This document shows positions 1-7,003 of a stretch of 64,000 nt of DNA, in pieces. Each line of letters opens with the position of its first letter. Position 1 is the stretch's first letter. A program made the translations under genes and the position numbers. The notes beneath the pieces are model-generated. The model did no database searches and was not told the DNA's origin. It saw nothing but the letters and a program-made list of their open reading frames with translations. Source of the stretch: Marinobacterium_D sp050908845 (GTDB taxonomy: Bacteria > Pseudomonadota > Gammaproteobacteria > Pseudomonadales > Balneatricaceae); contig NZ_CP194171.1 in the NCBI RefSeq assembly GCF_050908845.1, positions 4,092,001 through 4,156,000 on the forward strand. Direction: 5' to 3'.

Positions 1-1
1 C

Positions 2-1117
2 GATGCCACCGCCATCATCGACTATCTGCTCTTCGCCAAGCACTACATCAGTCAGTGTGAGGAGCGTTACGGCACCGATGAGGTGGAGAAGATTCTGGAC
101 TCCTGTCACGCGCTGATGAACTACGGCGTCAACCGCTACAAGCGTCCCCGCCCGCTCACTGCAGCGGAGGAGAAGGAGCGTCAGATGGCCCGAGAGGAGT
201 ACATTCAGCGCCACCTGAATGACCTCTGGAATACCATCCCGAAAAAAGAAGCCAGCGGTGAAGAGCAGGTCATCCACTACCCGAAAGACCCGGAAGAGAA
301 CCTGCTCTATTTCATCGAAAAAAACGCGCCGCTGCTGGAGCCCTGGCAGCGCGAGGTGATCCGCATCGTGCGTAAGATCGCCCAGTACTTCTACCCACAG
401 AAGCAGACCCAGGTGATGAACGAAGGCTGGGCCACCTTCTGGCATTACACCCTGCTGCACCAGCTTTACGATGAAGGCCTGGTCAATGACGGCTTCATGA
501 TGGAGTTTCTGCACTCCCACTCCAGCGTTATCTACCAGCCGCCGTTCGACAGTCCCTACTTCAGCGGTATAAACCCCTATACGCTGGGTTACAACATGAT
601 GACCGACATCCGTCGCATCTGTGAAAACCCCACCGACGAGGACCGTGAGTGGTTCCCCGACATCGCCGGAAAAGACTGGATAGAGACGCTCGATTACGCC
701 ATGCGTAACTACAAGGACGAGAGTTTCATCCTGCAGTTCCTGTCACCGCGGCTGATGCGCGAGCTGCATCTGTTCTCCATTCTCGACGATGCCGAGCGCC
801 CAACACTGAGGGTCGATGCGATTCACGACGAGATGGGCTACCAGAAACTGCGTGAACAACTTTCGGCCCAGTACAATCTCGGTAACCGCGAGCCCAACAT
901 CCAGGTCTACAACGTGGATGTGCGCGGTGATCGCAGCCTGACGCTGCGCCACTATATGTACAATAACCAGCCCCTGGGTGAATCCACCGACGAGGTACTC
1001 AAGCATGTACACCGGCTCTGGGGCTTCGACGTAAAACTGGAATCGGTGACACCCGCCAACGAAGTAGTCAAAAGTTATCACTGCCCGCCCAAACCGCTGT
1101 CGATGGACCTGGCCTGA
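2..1117 (+). CDS. SpoVR family protein, C-terminal part (5' end outside window)
   Basis: The frame is open from the first complete codon at base 2, so the gene begins upstream and only about 371 C-terminal residues of a family usually near 500 are present. The visible start reads FAKHYISQCEERYG, a conserved SpoVR/YcgB stretch, followed by the family's middle region (NEGWATFWHY, FMMEFLHSHSSV, NPYTLGYNM) and the conserved C-terminal region. Known context: SpoVR in proteobacteria usually follows a prkA-type kinase and a yeaH-type gene; these would lie upstream and cannot be seen. Its biochemical role is not settled. An internal GTG at 83 is not a credible start because conserved sequence continues upstream. 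Identification is firm. Confidence 0.93.
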   Translation, partial: DATAIIDYLLFAKHYISQCEERYGTDEVEKILDSCHALMNYGVNRYKRPRPLTAAEEKERQMAREEYIQRHLNDLWNTIPKKEASGEEQVIHYPKDPEENLLYFIEKNAPLLEPWQREVIRIVRKIAQYFYPQKQTQVMNEGWATFWHYTLLHQLYDEGLVNDGFMMEFLHSHSSVIYQPPFDSPYFSGINPYTLGYNMMTDIRRICENPTDEDREWFPDIAGKDWIETLDYAMRNYKDESFILQFLSPRLMRELHLFSILDDAERPTLRVDAIHDEMGYQKLREQLSAQYNLGNREPNIQVYNVDVRGDRSLTLRHYMYNNQPLGESTDEVLKHVHRLWGFDVKLESVTPANEVVKSYHCPPKPLSMDLA

Positions 1118-1138
1118 CAGCCAGGTTCAGGGGCCGGC

Positions 1139-1168
1139 TTGAGCCGGTCCCTCGGCGCTCGTTATACT
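1139..1168 (+). promoter_or_regulatory. candidate sigma-70 promoter for the HIT gene
   Basis: TTGAGC (1139-1144) and TATACT (1163-1168) are separated by 18 bases, about 35 bases before the ATG of the HIT gene. The -35 element overlaps a small GC hairpin (1130-1151) just after spoVR that lacks a T-run. This is a pattern match only. Confidence 0.4.
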
Positions 1169-1201
1169 GCCGCTTTAAACGTTCACTATTGAGGGAGCCA
1201 G

Positions 1202-1567
1202 ATGGACTGTCTGTTCTGCAAAATTGTCGAAGGCGAGATTCCCGCCGACATCCTCTATCAGGATGAGAAAGTCATTGTTTTCCGTGATATCAACCCCCAG
1301 GCTCCTTTCCACGCCCTTGTCATCCCGCGTCAGCATATTCCGACGCTGAACGATATCGCCGACGAAGACTGCGAACTGGTGGGTTACATGCTCAAGGTTG
1401 CCAGCGACGTAGCCGAAGAACACGGCTTCGCCGAAGACGGCTATCGCTCAGTGTTCAACTGCAACAGCCATGGCGGTCAAACCGTCTACCATATTCACCT
1501 GCATCTCCTCGGTGGCAAGCCGATGGGCTGGCCGCCCTACCAGGAAAAACTGAAAACACCGGTCTGA
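1202..1567 (+). CDS. HIT family protein (HinT-like nucleotide hydrolase)
   Basis: A 121-residue protein of the histidine triad superfamily. It opens with CLFCKIVEGEIP, typical of HinT proteins, has the DINPQAPFHALVIPRQHI core strand region, and carries the triad motif HIHLHLLGG near residues 98-106 that forms the active site. HinT-type members hydrolyse purine nucleoside phosphoramidates and aminoacyl-adenylates. GAGGGAG lies seven bases before the ATG at 1202. The gene stands alone between spoVR and the phosphotransacetylase. The family is certain; the physiological substrate is not. Confidence 0.92.
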   Translation: MDCLFCKIVEGEIPADILYQDEKVIVFRDINPQAPFHALVIPRQHIPTLNDIADEDCELVGYMLKVASDVAEEHGFAEDGYRSVFNCNSHGGQTVYHIHLHLLGGKPMGWPPYQEKLKTPV

Positions 1568-1728
1568 TTACCACGAACGGGGGCCTCTGGCTCCCGTCTG
1601 CTCCCCTCCCCGCTCGCCGTCATGCCCTGCCTCAAGTTCACGTATAAATTCCTTTGCTGCACTGCATCATTATTCAGTAGTATCGAAGCAGTAGCATCAA
1701 GCTAACCCAAGGATCTGGAGAGCCCCCC

Positions 1729-2676
1729 ATGGCGACGATTGAAACCGGTCAGCCGCCGGTGCACAACCAACTCGAATACTTTATCGAACAGGCGCGCCAG
1801 GCACGCCCTATCAGGACCGCCGTGGTTCACCCGGTAGATCACAACAGCCTGCTGGGCGCCATCGAAGCCGCCGAGCAGGGATTGATCGAACCGCTACTGG
1901 TGGGGCCGGCCCATAAAATTCAGGCTGCGGCCGACAGCGAAGGGCTGGATATCTCCGGCTACGAAATCGTCGCCACCGAGCACAGCCATATGGCTGCGGA
2001 GCGCGCCTGCGAGCTGGTGAGAATGGGTCAGGCGGAAGCGTTGATGAAGGGAAGCCTCGGCACATCTGAACTGCTCGGCGCAGTTGTCCACAAGACCCGC
2101 GGGGTACGCACCGAAAGACGGTTAAGCCATGTATTCGTGTTCGATGTACCCAACTACCACAAGCCGCTGGTGATTACCGATGCGGCGATCAATGTGGAGC
2201 CGGACCTCACGGTAAAACGCGATATCGTGCAGAACGCCATAGAGCTCTGTCAGTCACTGGGCAACCCGGAACCCAAGGTCGCCGTGCTGGCAGCGGTGGA
2301 GAAGGTCAAGCCCTCCATGCAGAGCACCATCGATGCAGCGGCGCTGTGCAAGATGGCGGACCGGGGACAGATTACCGGCGGCATCATCGACGGTCCGCTG
2401 GCGTTCGATAATGCGATCTCCCGTCAGGCCGCCATCGATAAGCATATCGACTCTCCAGTGTCCGGCGAGACCGATATCCTGCTGGCGCCGGACCTGGAGT
2501 CCGCCAACATGATCGCCAAGCAGCTTATCTATCTTGCCAACGCAAAATCCGCCGGGATCGCTGTTGGAGCCCGCGTACCGATCATTCTGACCAGCCGGGC
2601 GGAAGGCACACTGGGGCGGCTCGCCTCCTGTGCGCTGGCGTCTTACATGGTGCTGCATCCAGCAAAAGGAGACTGA
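1729..2676 (+). CDS. phosphate acetyl/butyryltransferase, short form
   Basis: A 315-residue protein of the PTA/PTB family, which interconverts acyl-CoA and acyl-phosphate. It is the short form consisting essentially of the catalytic domain, unlike the roughly 700-residue Pta of E. coli. Visible family stretches include EALMKGSLGT near residue 105, FVFDVPNY, ITDAAINVEP, VAVLAAVEKVKP and a C-terminal VPIILTSRAE. This type is often annotated as bifunctional enoyl-CoA hydratase/phosphate acetyltransferase. The next gene, an acetate kinase, begins three bases after its stop, so the two probably form an acyl-CoA to acyl-phosphate to acid plus ATP module. AAGGATCTGGAG precedes the ATG. Whether acetyl-, propionyl- or butyryl-CoA is preferred cannot be read from sequence. 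Confidence 0.88.
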   Translation: MATIETGQPPVHNQLEYFIEQARQARPIRTAVVHPVDHNSLLGAIEAAEQGLIEPLLVGPAHKIQAAADSEGLDISGYEIVATEHSHMAAERACELVRMGQAEALMKGSLGTSELLGAVVHKTRGVRTERRLSHVFVFDVPNYHKPLVITDAAINVEPDLTVKRDIVQNAIELCQSLGNPEPKVAVLAAVEKVKPSMQSTIDAAALCKMADRGQITGGIIDGPLAFDNAISRQAAIDKHIDSPVSGETDILLAPDLESANMIAKQLIYLANAKSAGIAVGARVPIILTSRAEGTLGRLASCALASYMVLHPAKGD

Positions 2677-2679
2677 AGC

Positions 2680-3867
2680 ATGGATACCATACTGACGGTC
2701 AACGGCGGTTCTTCCAGCCTGAAATGCGGTCTTTACACCCTCAAGGAGGACGGCCTTCACTGCCTCTACCACCTCAAGGCGGGCAACCTGCAGGGCGACC
2801 CGGTGCGCTTCGACATCCTCGATGAAGAAGATAAGCCGCTGGATCACGAAGAGCTGCACTGGAACCATATCGACTTCGAGCAGCGCCATCAGGCGGCCCT
2901 GGAGCATATTCTCGACTGGCTCAAGGAGCACCTCAGCGAGGTACGGCTGATCGCAACCGGCCACCGCATCGTCCACGGCGGTGACAAATTCAGTCATCCG
3001 ATCCGGGTCGGTAACGAGGAGCTTGAGCAGTTGCGGCGGTATATCCCGCTGGCACCGCTGCATCAGCCCTATAACCTGAGATTACTGGAAGCCTGCGGCA
3101 CCCTGGCCGCCGACATCCCCCGTATCGGCTGTTTCGACACCATGTTCCATAGTCGTCAGCCCCAGCTGGAAAAGATCTATGCCATTCCCCGGGAGCTGAC
3201 CGAAAGCGGCGTGCATAAATACGGTTTTCACGGGCTGTCCTACGATTACGTCCAGCATCAACTCGATGCACTAGGCTGCGGGGACAAGAAAACCGTCGTC
3301 TGCCACCTGGGGGCCGGCGCCAGCATGTGTGCCATTCGCGACGGGCAGTCGATCGCCAGCTCCATGGGCTTCACCGCTGTGGACGGGCTGCCGATGGGCA
3401 GCCGCTGCGGCTACCTGGATCCCGGTGTTCTGCTGTACCTGATGCGTGAAAAGCAGATGGACGTGGATGCCATCGAAGAGATGATCTACAAGCAGAGCGG
3501 CTGGCTGGGTGTTTCCGGTATCAGCTCCGATATGATCACGCTGCATCAGGCCGATGATCCGGCAGCCGAAGAGGCGATCGATCTCTTTGCCTACCGCATC
3601 GCACTGGAGCTGGGTCGCCTGACTGCGGCACTTGAAGGCCTGGAGCAGCTTGTGTTCACCGGCGGTGTCGGCGAAAACGATGCTGATCTGCGAGCCAGGG
3701 TCGCTGCGCGCTGCTCCTGGCTGGGCGTAGAGATTGACGCGAGTGCCAACAACGACAACGCCCGACGCATCGACTCGGTATCATCCAGGATACAGGTGCG
3801 GGTAATCCCCACTAACGAGGAAGCGATGATCGCCCAGCGGGTGGCGGAAGAACTGAAGCTGATCTGA
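2680..3867 (+). CDS. ackA: acetate/propionate family kinase
   Basis: A 395-residue acetokinase-family enzyme that transfers phosphate between acyl-phosphate and ADP. Conserved parts seen: VNGGSSSLK at the N-terminus (phosphate-binding fold), GHRIVHGG, the catalytic Asp region CFDTMFH, KYGFHGLSY, GAGASMCAI, GLPMGSRCGYLDPG, VFTGGVGEN and TNEEAMIA at the C-terminus. Two segments differ from E. coli-type AckA: the usual RR before YGFHG reads HK, and the usual GDLDPG/GDIDPG reads GYLDPG. AAAGGAGA lies just before the ATG and within the end of the upstream gene, which suggests translational coupling. The family is certain; strict acetate specificity is less so. Confidence 0.9.
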   Translation: MDTILTVNGGSSSLKCGLYTLKEDGLHCLYHLKAGNLQGDPVRFDILDEEDKPLDHEELHWNHIDFEQRHQAALEHILDWLKEHLSEVRLIATGHRIVHGGDKFSHPIRVGNEELEQLRRYIPLAPLHQPYNLRLLEACGTLAADIPRIGCFDTMFHSRQPQLEKIYAIPRELTESGVHKYGFHGLSYDYVQHQLDALGCGDKKTVVCHLGAGASMCAIRDGQSIASSMGFTAVDGLPMGSRCGYLDPGVLLYLMREKQMDVDAIEEMIYKQSGWLGVSGISSDMITLHQADDPAAEEAIDLFAYRIALELGRLTAALEGLEQLVFTGGVGENDADLRARVAARCSWLGVEIDASANNDNARRIDSVSSRIQVRVIPTNEEAMIAQRVAEELKLI

Positions 3868-3876
3868 ACGCCCGGA

Positions 3877-3899
3877 GCCGGGCTTAATTCAGGCCCGGC
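3877..3899. terminator. candidate hairpin between convergent genes
   Basis: GCCGGGC (3877-3883) pairs with GCCCGGC (3893-3899) around a nine-base loop, in the 34-base gap between ackA and the convergent small zinc-ribbon gene. No strong T-run follows on either side, so termination efficiency is uncertain. Confidence 0.4.
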
Positions 3900-3901
3900 C
3901 T

Positions 3902-4114
3902 TCAGTCTTGTGGCGGAACCGGCAGCCCCATCACGTTGAGACTCCAGTAAGCCTGGTCGCCCCCGGGCGAAGTGGCGAAGGCACCACAGTGGCGGCAGCG
4001 ATAGAGCTGCCGTTCACCCAACTCCAGTATCGGCCGAAGCCCGGTATGCGGGGACGCCGCCCCGCCATCGTCACAGAGGCTGCGACAAGAATCACATAAG
4101 TAGCTGCGTGGCAT
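3902..4114 (-). CDS. small zinc-ribbon-like hypothetical protein
   Basis: A 70-residue protein with an N-terminal CDSCRSLC cluster and a later CRHCG pair, so two CxxC-type knuckles likely to bind one zinc ion. The C-terminus (YWSLNVMGLPVPP) is hydrophobic and aromatic. There is no signal peptide or membrane segment. It lies convergent to ackA and downstream of the minus-strand rlmB, 33 bases away, so it may be co-transcribed with it. AGGGAAG lies upstream of the ATG at a rather long spacing. I do not recognise a named family. Coding character rests on the paired cysteines and the tight fit between neighbours. Confidence 0.6.
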   Translation of the reverse strand: MPRSYLCDSCRSLCDDGGAASPHTGLRPILELGERQLYRCRHCGAFATSPGGDQAYWSLNVMGLPVPPQD

Positions 4115-4147
4115 GACTCAGACTTCCCTGTCCTGTTTCCATCGCTC

Positions 4148-4894
4148 TCAGCTCAAAGCACCTTTACGGCGCCTTACAATCTCAAACAGGCACACACCGG
4201 TGGCGACAGACACATTCAAACTACTGACCTCTCCGACCATCGGGATACGCACCAGCTGATCACAGTGCTCGCGGGTCAGTCGCCGCATCCCCTTGCCCTC
4301 GGCTCCCATTACCAGAGCCATCGGCCCCTCCAGATCCGCCTCATAAAGATCATGGGACGCTTCACCGGCGGTACCGGTTATCCAGATTCCGTACTGTTGC
4401 AGCAGCTGTAGCGTGCGCGCCAGATTGGTGACCTGGATGTAGGGCACCGCTTCGGCAGCACCGCAGGCAACCTTGACCGCAGTGGCATTAAGCGGAGCCG
4501 ACTTGTCCTTGGGCGCAATCACCGCCTGGACCCCGGCCGCATCCGCTGTTCGCAGACAGGCACCGAGGTTATGCGGGTCGGTAACACCATCCAGCACCAG
4601 CAACAATGCCGGCCCCTGCAAGGACTCCAGCAGCGCCTCGAGATCTTTTTCATTACCGGCCTGCAGCGGTGTGGTCTCGGCGACGACACCCTGGTGAACC
4701 CCCTGGGCCATCTCATCGAGCTTGGCCTTGGGCACTACCTTGACCGCTATACCGGCCTGCTCAGCGCGCTCGAGCAGCACCTGCAGACGCTTGTCGCGGC
4801 GCCCCTGCAGCACCAGCAAACGGCGTACCCGGGCCGGATCCCGGTTAAGCAAGGTACTGATCGCGTGGATGCCGAAGGTGATATCTGCTTTCAT
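4148..4894 (-). CDS. rlmB: 23S rRNA (guanosine-2'-O-)-methyltransferase RlmB
   Basis: A 248-residue SPOUT-class methyltransferase that 2'-O-methylates G2251 in the peptidyl-transferase P loop of 23S rRNA. The N-terminal substrate-binding domain starts FGIHAISTLLNRDP. The C-terminal knotted domain shows motif 1 (NLGACLRTADAAG), motif 2 (MGAEGKGMRRL) and motif 3 (IPMVGEVSSLNVSVA). Length equals the family norm. In many gammaproteobacteria rlmB follows rnr; no rnr is adjacent here, and the upstream neighbour is a divergent unknown gene. The ATG is at 4894. Confidence 0.94.
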   Translation of the reverse strand: MKADITFGIHAISTLLNRDPARVRRLLVLQGRRDKRLQVLLERAEQAGIAVKVVPKAKLDEMAQGVHQGVVAETTPLQAGNEKDLEALLESLQGPALLLVLDGVTDPHNLGACLRTADAAGVQAVIAPKDKSAPLNATAVKVACGAAEAVPYIQVTNLARTLQLLQQYGIWITGTAGEASHDLYEADLEGPMALVMGAEGKGMRRLTREHCDQLVRIPMVGEVSSLNVSVATGVCLFEIVRRRKGALS

Positions 4895-5074
4895 TTAAAC
4901 CCCTGAACGCCTGGGAAAGCCTTAAGAATGGCGCACATTATGGCCAAATTGCGCAGCAATGCCCAGAGAGATGGGTGCAACTCTTTCTGCCACTCGGTGC
5001 AGTCAAACGGCTGCGGGAAAGCCGCATTATTGCGGTATAGTGCCGGTAAACCGCCATTTAATGGAGCTAATGGC

Positions 5075-5659
5075 ATGATTCGTCCGATTCTGCTGATCAT
5101 CGCGCTGGTACTGGCCGCCTTTTACTTCTTCAAAGATCAGGGAAGGGATCAGCCTGCGGGCATATTGGTCTCTTCCGCACCACTACAGTTTGATACGCCG
5201 GCAAAGCGGTTTGAACATGAGGGTTACTCAATCCAGCCTCTGGCGCGTTTTGAGCTCGACGCCCGGGTTCTCGGCCGTGAAGGTTACTGGATGGACCGGG
5301 AGTCTGATCTTGCCAAGTACGACCTGGCACTGGGCTGGCAGCGCATGTCCGACACTCAGGTGCTCGATCAGATCGATATCTCCCAGTCAGGCCGCTGGTA
5401 CCACTGGCGCACCGACCGCTTCCCGATTCCGCGCCGTGAAATCGAACGCTCGAGCGCCAATATGCATATGATTCCCGCCAACGAATGGATCGAAAAACAG
5501 ATTGGCAAACTGGGTCCAGGTGATCTGGTACGGATCAGAGGCTACCTGGTGAAAGCAGAGAGCCCGGATGGCTGGCTGTGGAAAAGCTCTATGACACGCG
5601 AGGATACCGGTCAGGGTGCCTGTGAACTTGTCTACGTGGAATCCTTTGAGCTGTTATAG
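5075..5659 (+). CDS. membrane-anchored protein of unknown function
   Basis: A 194-residue protein. The open frame extends upstream to 4928, but the ATG at 5075 is chosen because GGAG (5063-5066) sits eight bases before it and the protein then begins directly with a hydrophobic segment (residues about 3-19). This reads as one N-terminal membrane anchor with a C-terminal domain of about 170 residues in the periplasm. The domain is rich in aromatic residues and ends with a beta-rich part (GPGDLVRIRGYLVKAE, GACELVYVESFEL) that looks OB-like, which is inference. It is divergent from rlmB and convergent with ynfA. I do not recognise the family. Confidence 0.68.
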   Translation: MIRPILLIIALVLAAFYFFKDQGRDQPAGILVSSAPLQFDTPAKRFEHEGYSIQPLARFELDARVLGREGYWMDRESDLAKYDLALGWQRMSDTQVLDQIDISQSGRWYHWRTDRFPIPRREIERSSANMHMIPANEWIEKQIGKLGPGDLVRIRGYLVKAESPDGWLWKSSMTREDTGQGACELVYVESFELL

Positions 5660-5674
5660 GCGGCGATGCCCGTT

Positions 5675-6007
5675 TCACACCGAGCGCGGTGCAAACATGA
5701 TGATCGCCATCCCCAGAAGCGCAACGGCTGACCCCAGCAGATCCCAGATCGACGGCCGAATACCCTCCACTGTCCAGAGCCACAGAATCGCCATACAGAT
5801 ATAGACGCCACCATAGGCGGCATAGACGCGACCGGCTGCTGTCGGGTGTAACGAGAGCAGCCAGGCAAAGACGGCAAGGCTGATCGCGGCCGGCAGCAGC
5901 AGCCAGATCGATTTGCCCTCCCGCAGCCAGAGATAGGGCAGGTAACAGCCGATAATCTCGGCCAACGCCGTGACCATAAACAGGCCCAGCACCTTAAGTT
6001 CCGGCAA
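5675..6007 (-). CDS. ynfA: YnfA/UPF0060 family membrane protein
   Basis: A 110-residue inner-membrane protein with four hydrophobic helices. It carries family signatures ALAEIIGCYLPYLWLR near residues 14-29, SIWLLLPAAISLAVFAWLL, and LHPTAAGRVYAAYGGVYI in the middle. UPF0060 proteins resemble small multidrug resistance exporters, but transport substrates are not well established. The start is a TTG at 6007 with AGAGGA nine bases upstream; no ATG fits the family length. It is convergent with the unknown gene ending at 5659, 15 bases away. Confidence 0.9.
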   Translation of the reverse strand: MPELKVLGLFMVTALAEIIGCYLPYLWLREGKSIWLLLPAAISLAVFAWLLSLHPTAAGRVYAAYGGVYICMAILWLWTVEGIRPSIWDLLGSAVALLGMAIIMFAPRSV

Positions 6008-6090
6008 ATCCCTGATTCCTCTTCAGCACTAAAGACCCTGTGGAGTCCGCTCGCAATGAAACCTTTCAACAGCAACCCGGATTCAGCAAC

Positions 6091-6119
6091 AAAAAAGGCC
6101 GCTCGAGTGGCGGCCTTTC
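6091..6119 (-). terminator. rho-independent terminator of adk
   Basis: Read on the minus strand, AAAGGCCGC and GCGGCC-TTTTTT form a stem with a seven-base loop followed by a run of six T. It lies about 20 bases after the adk stop. Confidence 0.85.
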
Positions 6120-6137
6120 GATTCGCGTGAAGACGGC

Positions 6138-6791
6138 TTACGCCAGGCCTTCAAACACCTTGTCACGGATATCTTCAACGCTGCCAACGCCCGGCACGTA
6201 AACGTACTTCGGCGCGGTGGCGGCATCTTCTTCGCTCCAGCCACGGTAGTAGCTGATCAGCGGCTCGGTCTGCTCATGGTAGACCTTCAGGCGCTGACGC
6301 ACGGTATCTTCCGCATCATCTGCGCGCTGCACCAGCTCTTCGCCGGTTTCGTCGTCCTTGCCCTCTACTTTCGGCGGGTTATAGACAACATGGTAGGTAC
6401 GGCCAGAGCCCGGGTGTACGCGGCGACCGCTCATGCGCTTGATGATCTCTTCATCCGCCACATCGATCTCTACCACCGCATCGATGGATACACCGGCATC
6501 CTTCATGGCGTCAGCCTGGGGGATGGTGCGCGGGAATCCGTCGAACAGGAAGCCGTTGGCGCAATCCGCTTCGGCAATGCGCTCCTTGACCAGGCCGATG
6601 ATGATGTCGTCAGAAACAAGACCGCCTTCATCCATAACTTTTTTGGCCTGCAGACCCAAAGGGGTACCGGCTTTGACGGCAGCGCGCAGCATATCACCGG
6701 TTGAAATCTGCGGGATGCCGAATTTCTCGGTAATGTACTGGGCCTGAGTCCCCTTTCCGGCACCCGGGGCGCCAAGAAGAATAATACGCAT
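6138..6791 (-). CDS. adk: adenylate kinase
   Basis: A 217-residue long-form adenylate kinase (ATP + AMP to 2 ADP). The P-loop GAPGAGKGTQA is at residues 7-17, the AMP-binding region includes QISTGDMLRAA and DGFPRTIPQA, and the LID begins at GRRVHPGSGRTYHV. The LID has no zinc-binding cysteines, as in E. coli. The ATG at 6791 is preferred over a TTG three codons upstream because AGGAGA lies nine bases before it. It is a single gene with its own terminator, lying downstream of the ppc stop on the same strand, with a 212-base gap. Confidence 0.96.
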   Translation of the reverse strand: MRIILLGAPGAGKGTQAQYITEKFGIPQISTGDMLRAAVKAGTPLGLQAKKVMDEGGLVSDDIIIGLVKERIAEADCANGFLFDGFPRTIPQADAMKDAGVSIDAVVEIDVADEEIIKRMSGRRVHPGSGRTYHVVYNPPKVEGKDDETGEELVQRADDAEDTVRQRLKVYHEQTEPLISYYRGWSEEDAATAPKYVYVPGVGSVEDIRDKVFEGLA

Positions 6792-7003
6792 GGAAGACAA
6801 TCTCCTGATTATTTTACGGTAAACCTTTCGCCTGCCCGCCAGGTCACCCTGGCCAGCAGACTTGAAAACCTTTTTTATTGCTCGACCTTAGCTCGTTGCA
6901 AACTCTCGCTACAATTCGACATTAGAACTACCAAACGAACCCAGGGTGCAAACTGAGGCCGAGCAGAGTACGTCATCTGACCGGCTCTGTTCAACCAGGC
7001 ATG

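Noticed and set aside
1130..1151. GC hairpin after spoVR as terminator
   Set aside because: Stem is good but no T-run follows, and it overlaps a candidate promoter; not listed as a terminator.
4928..5074. Upstream extension of the unknown gene at 5075
   Set aside because: Would add about 49 Cys/Ser/Asn-rich residues before the membrane anchor and overlap the likely rlmB promoter region; the ATG at 5075 has a proper ribosome site.
6840..6856. CCAGG/CCTGG inverted repeat upstream of adk
   Set aside because: Short, no T-run in the direction of ppc transcription; no function can be supported.
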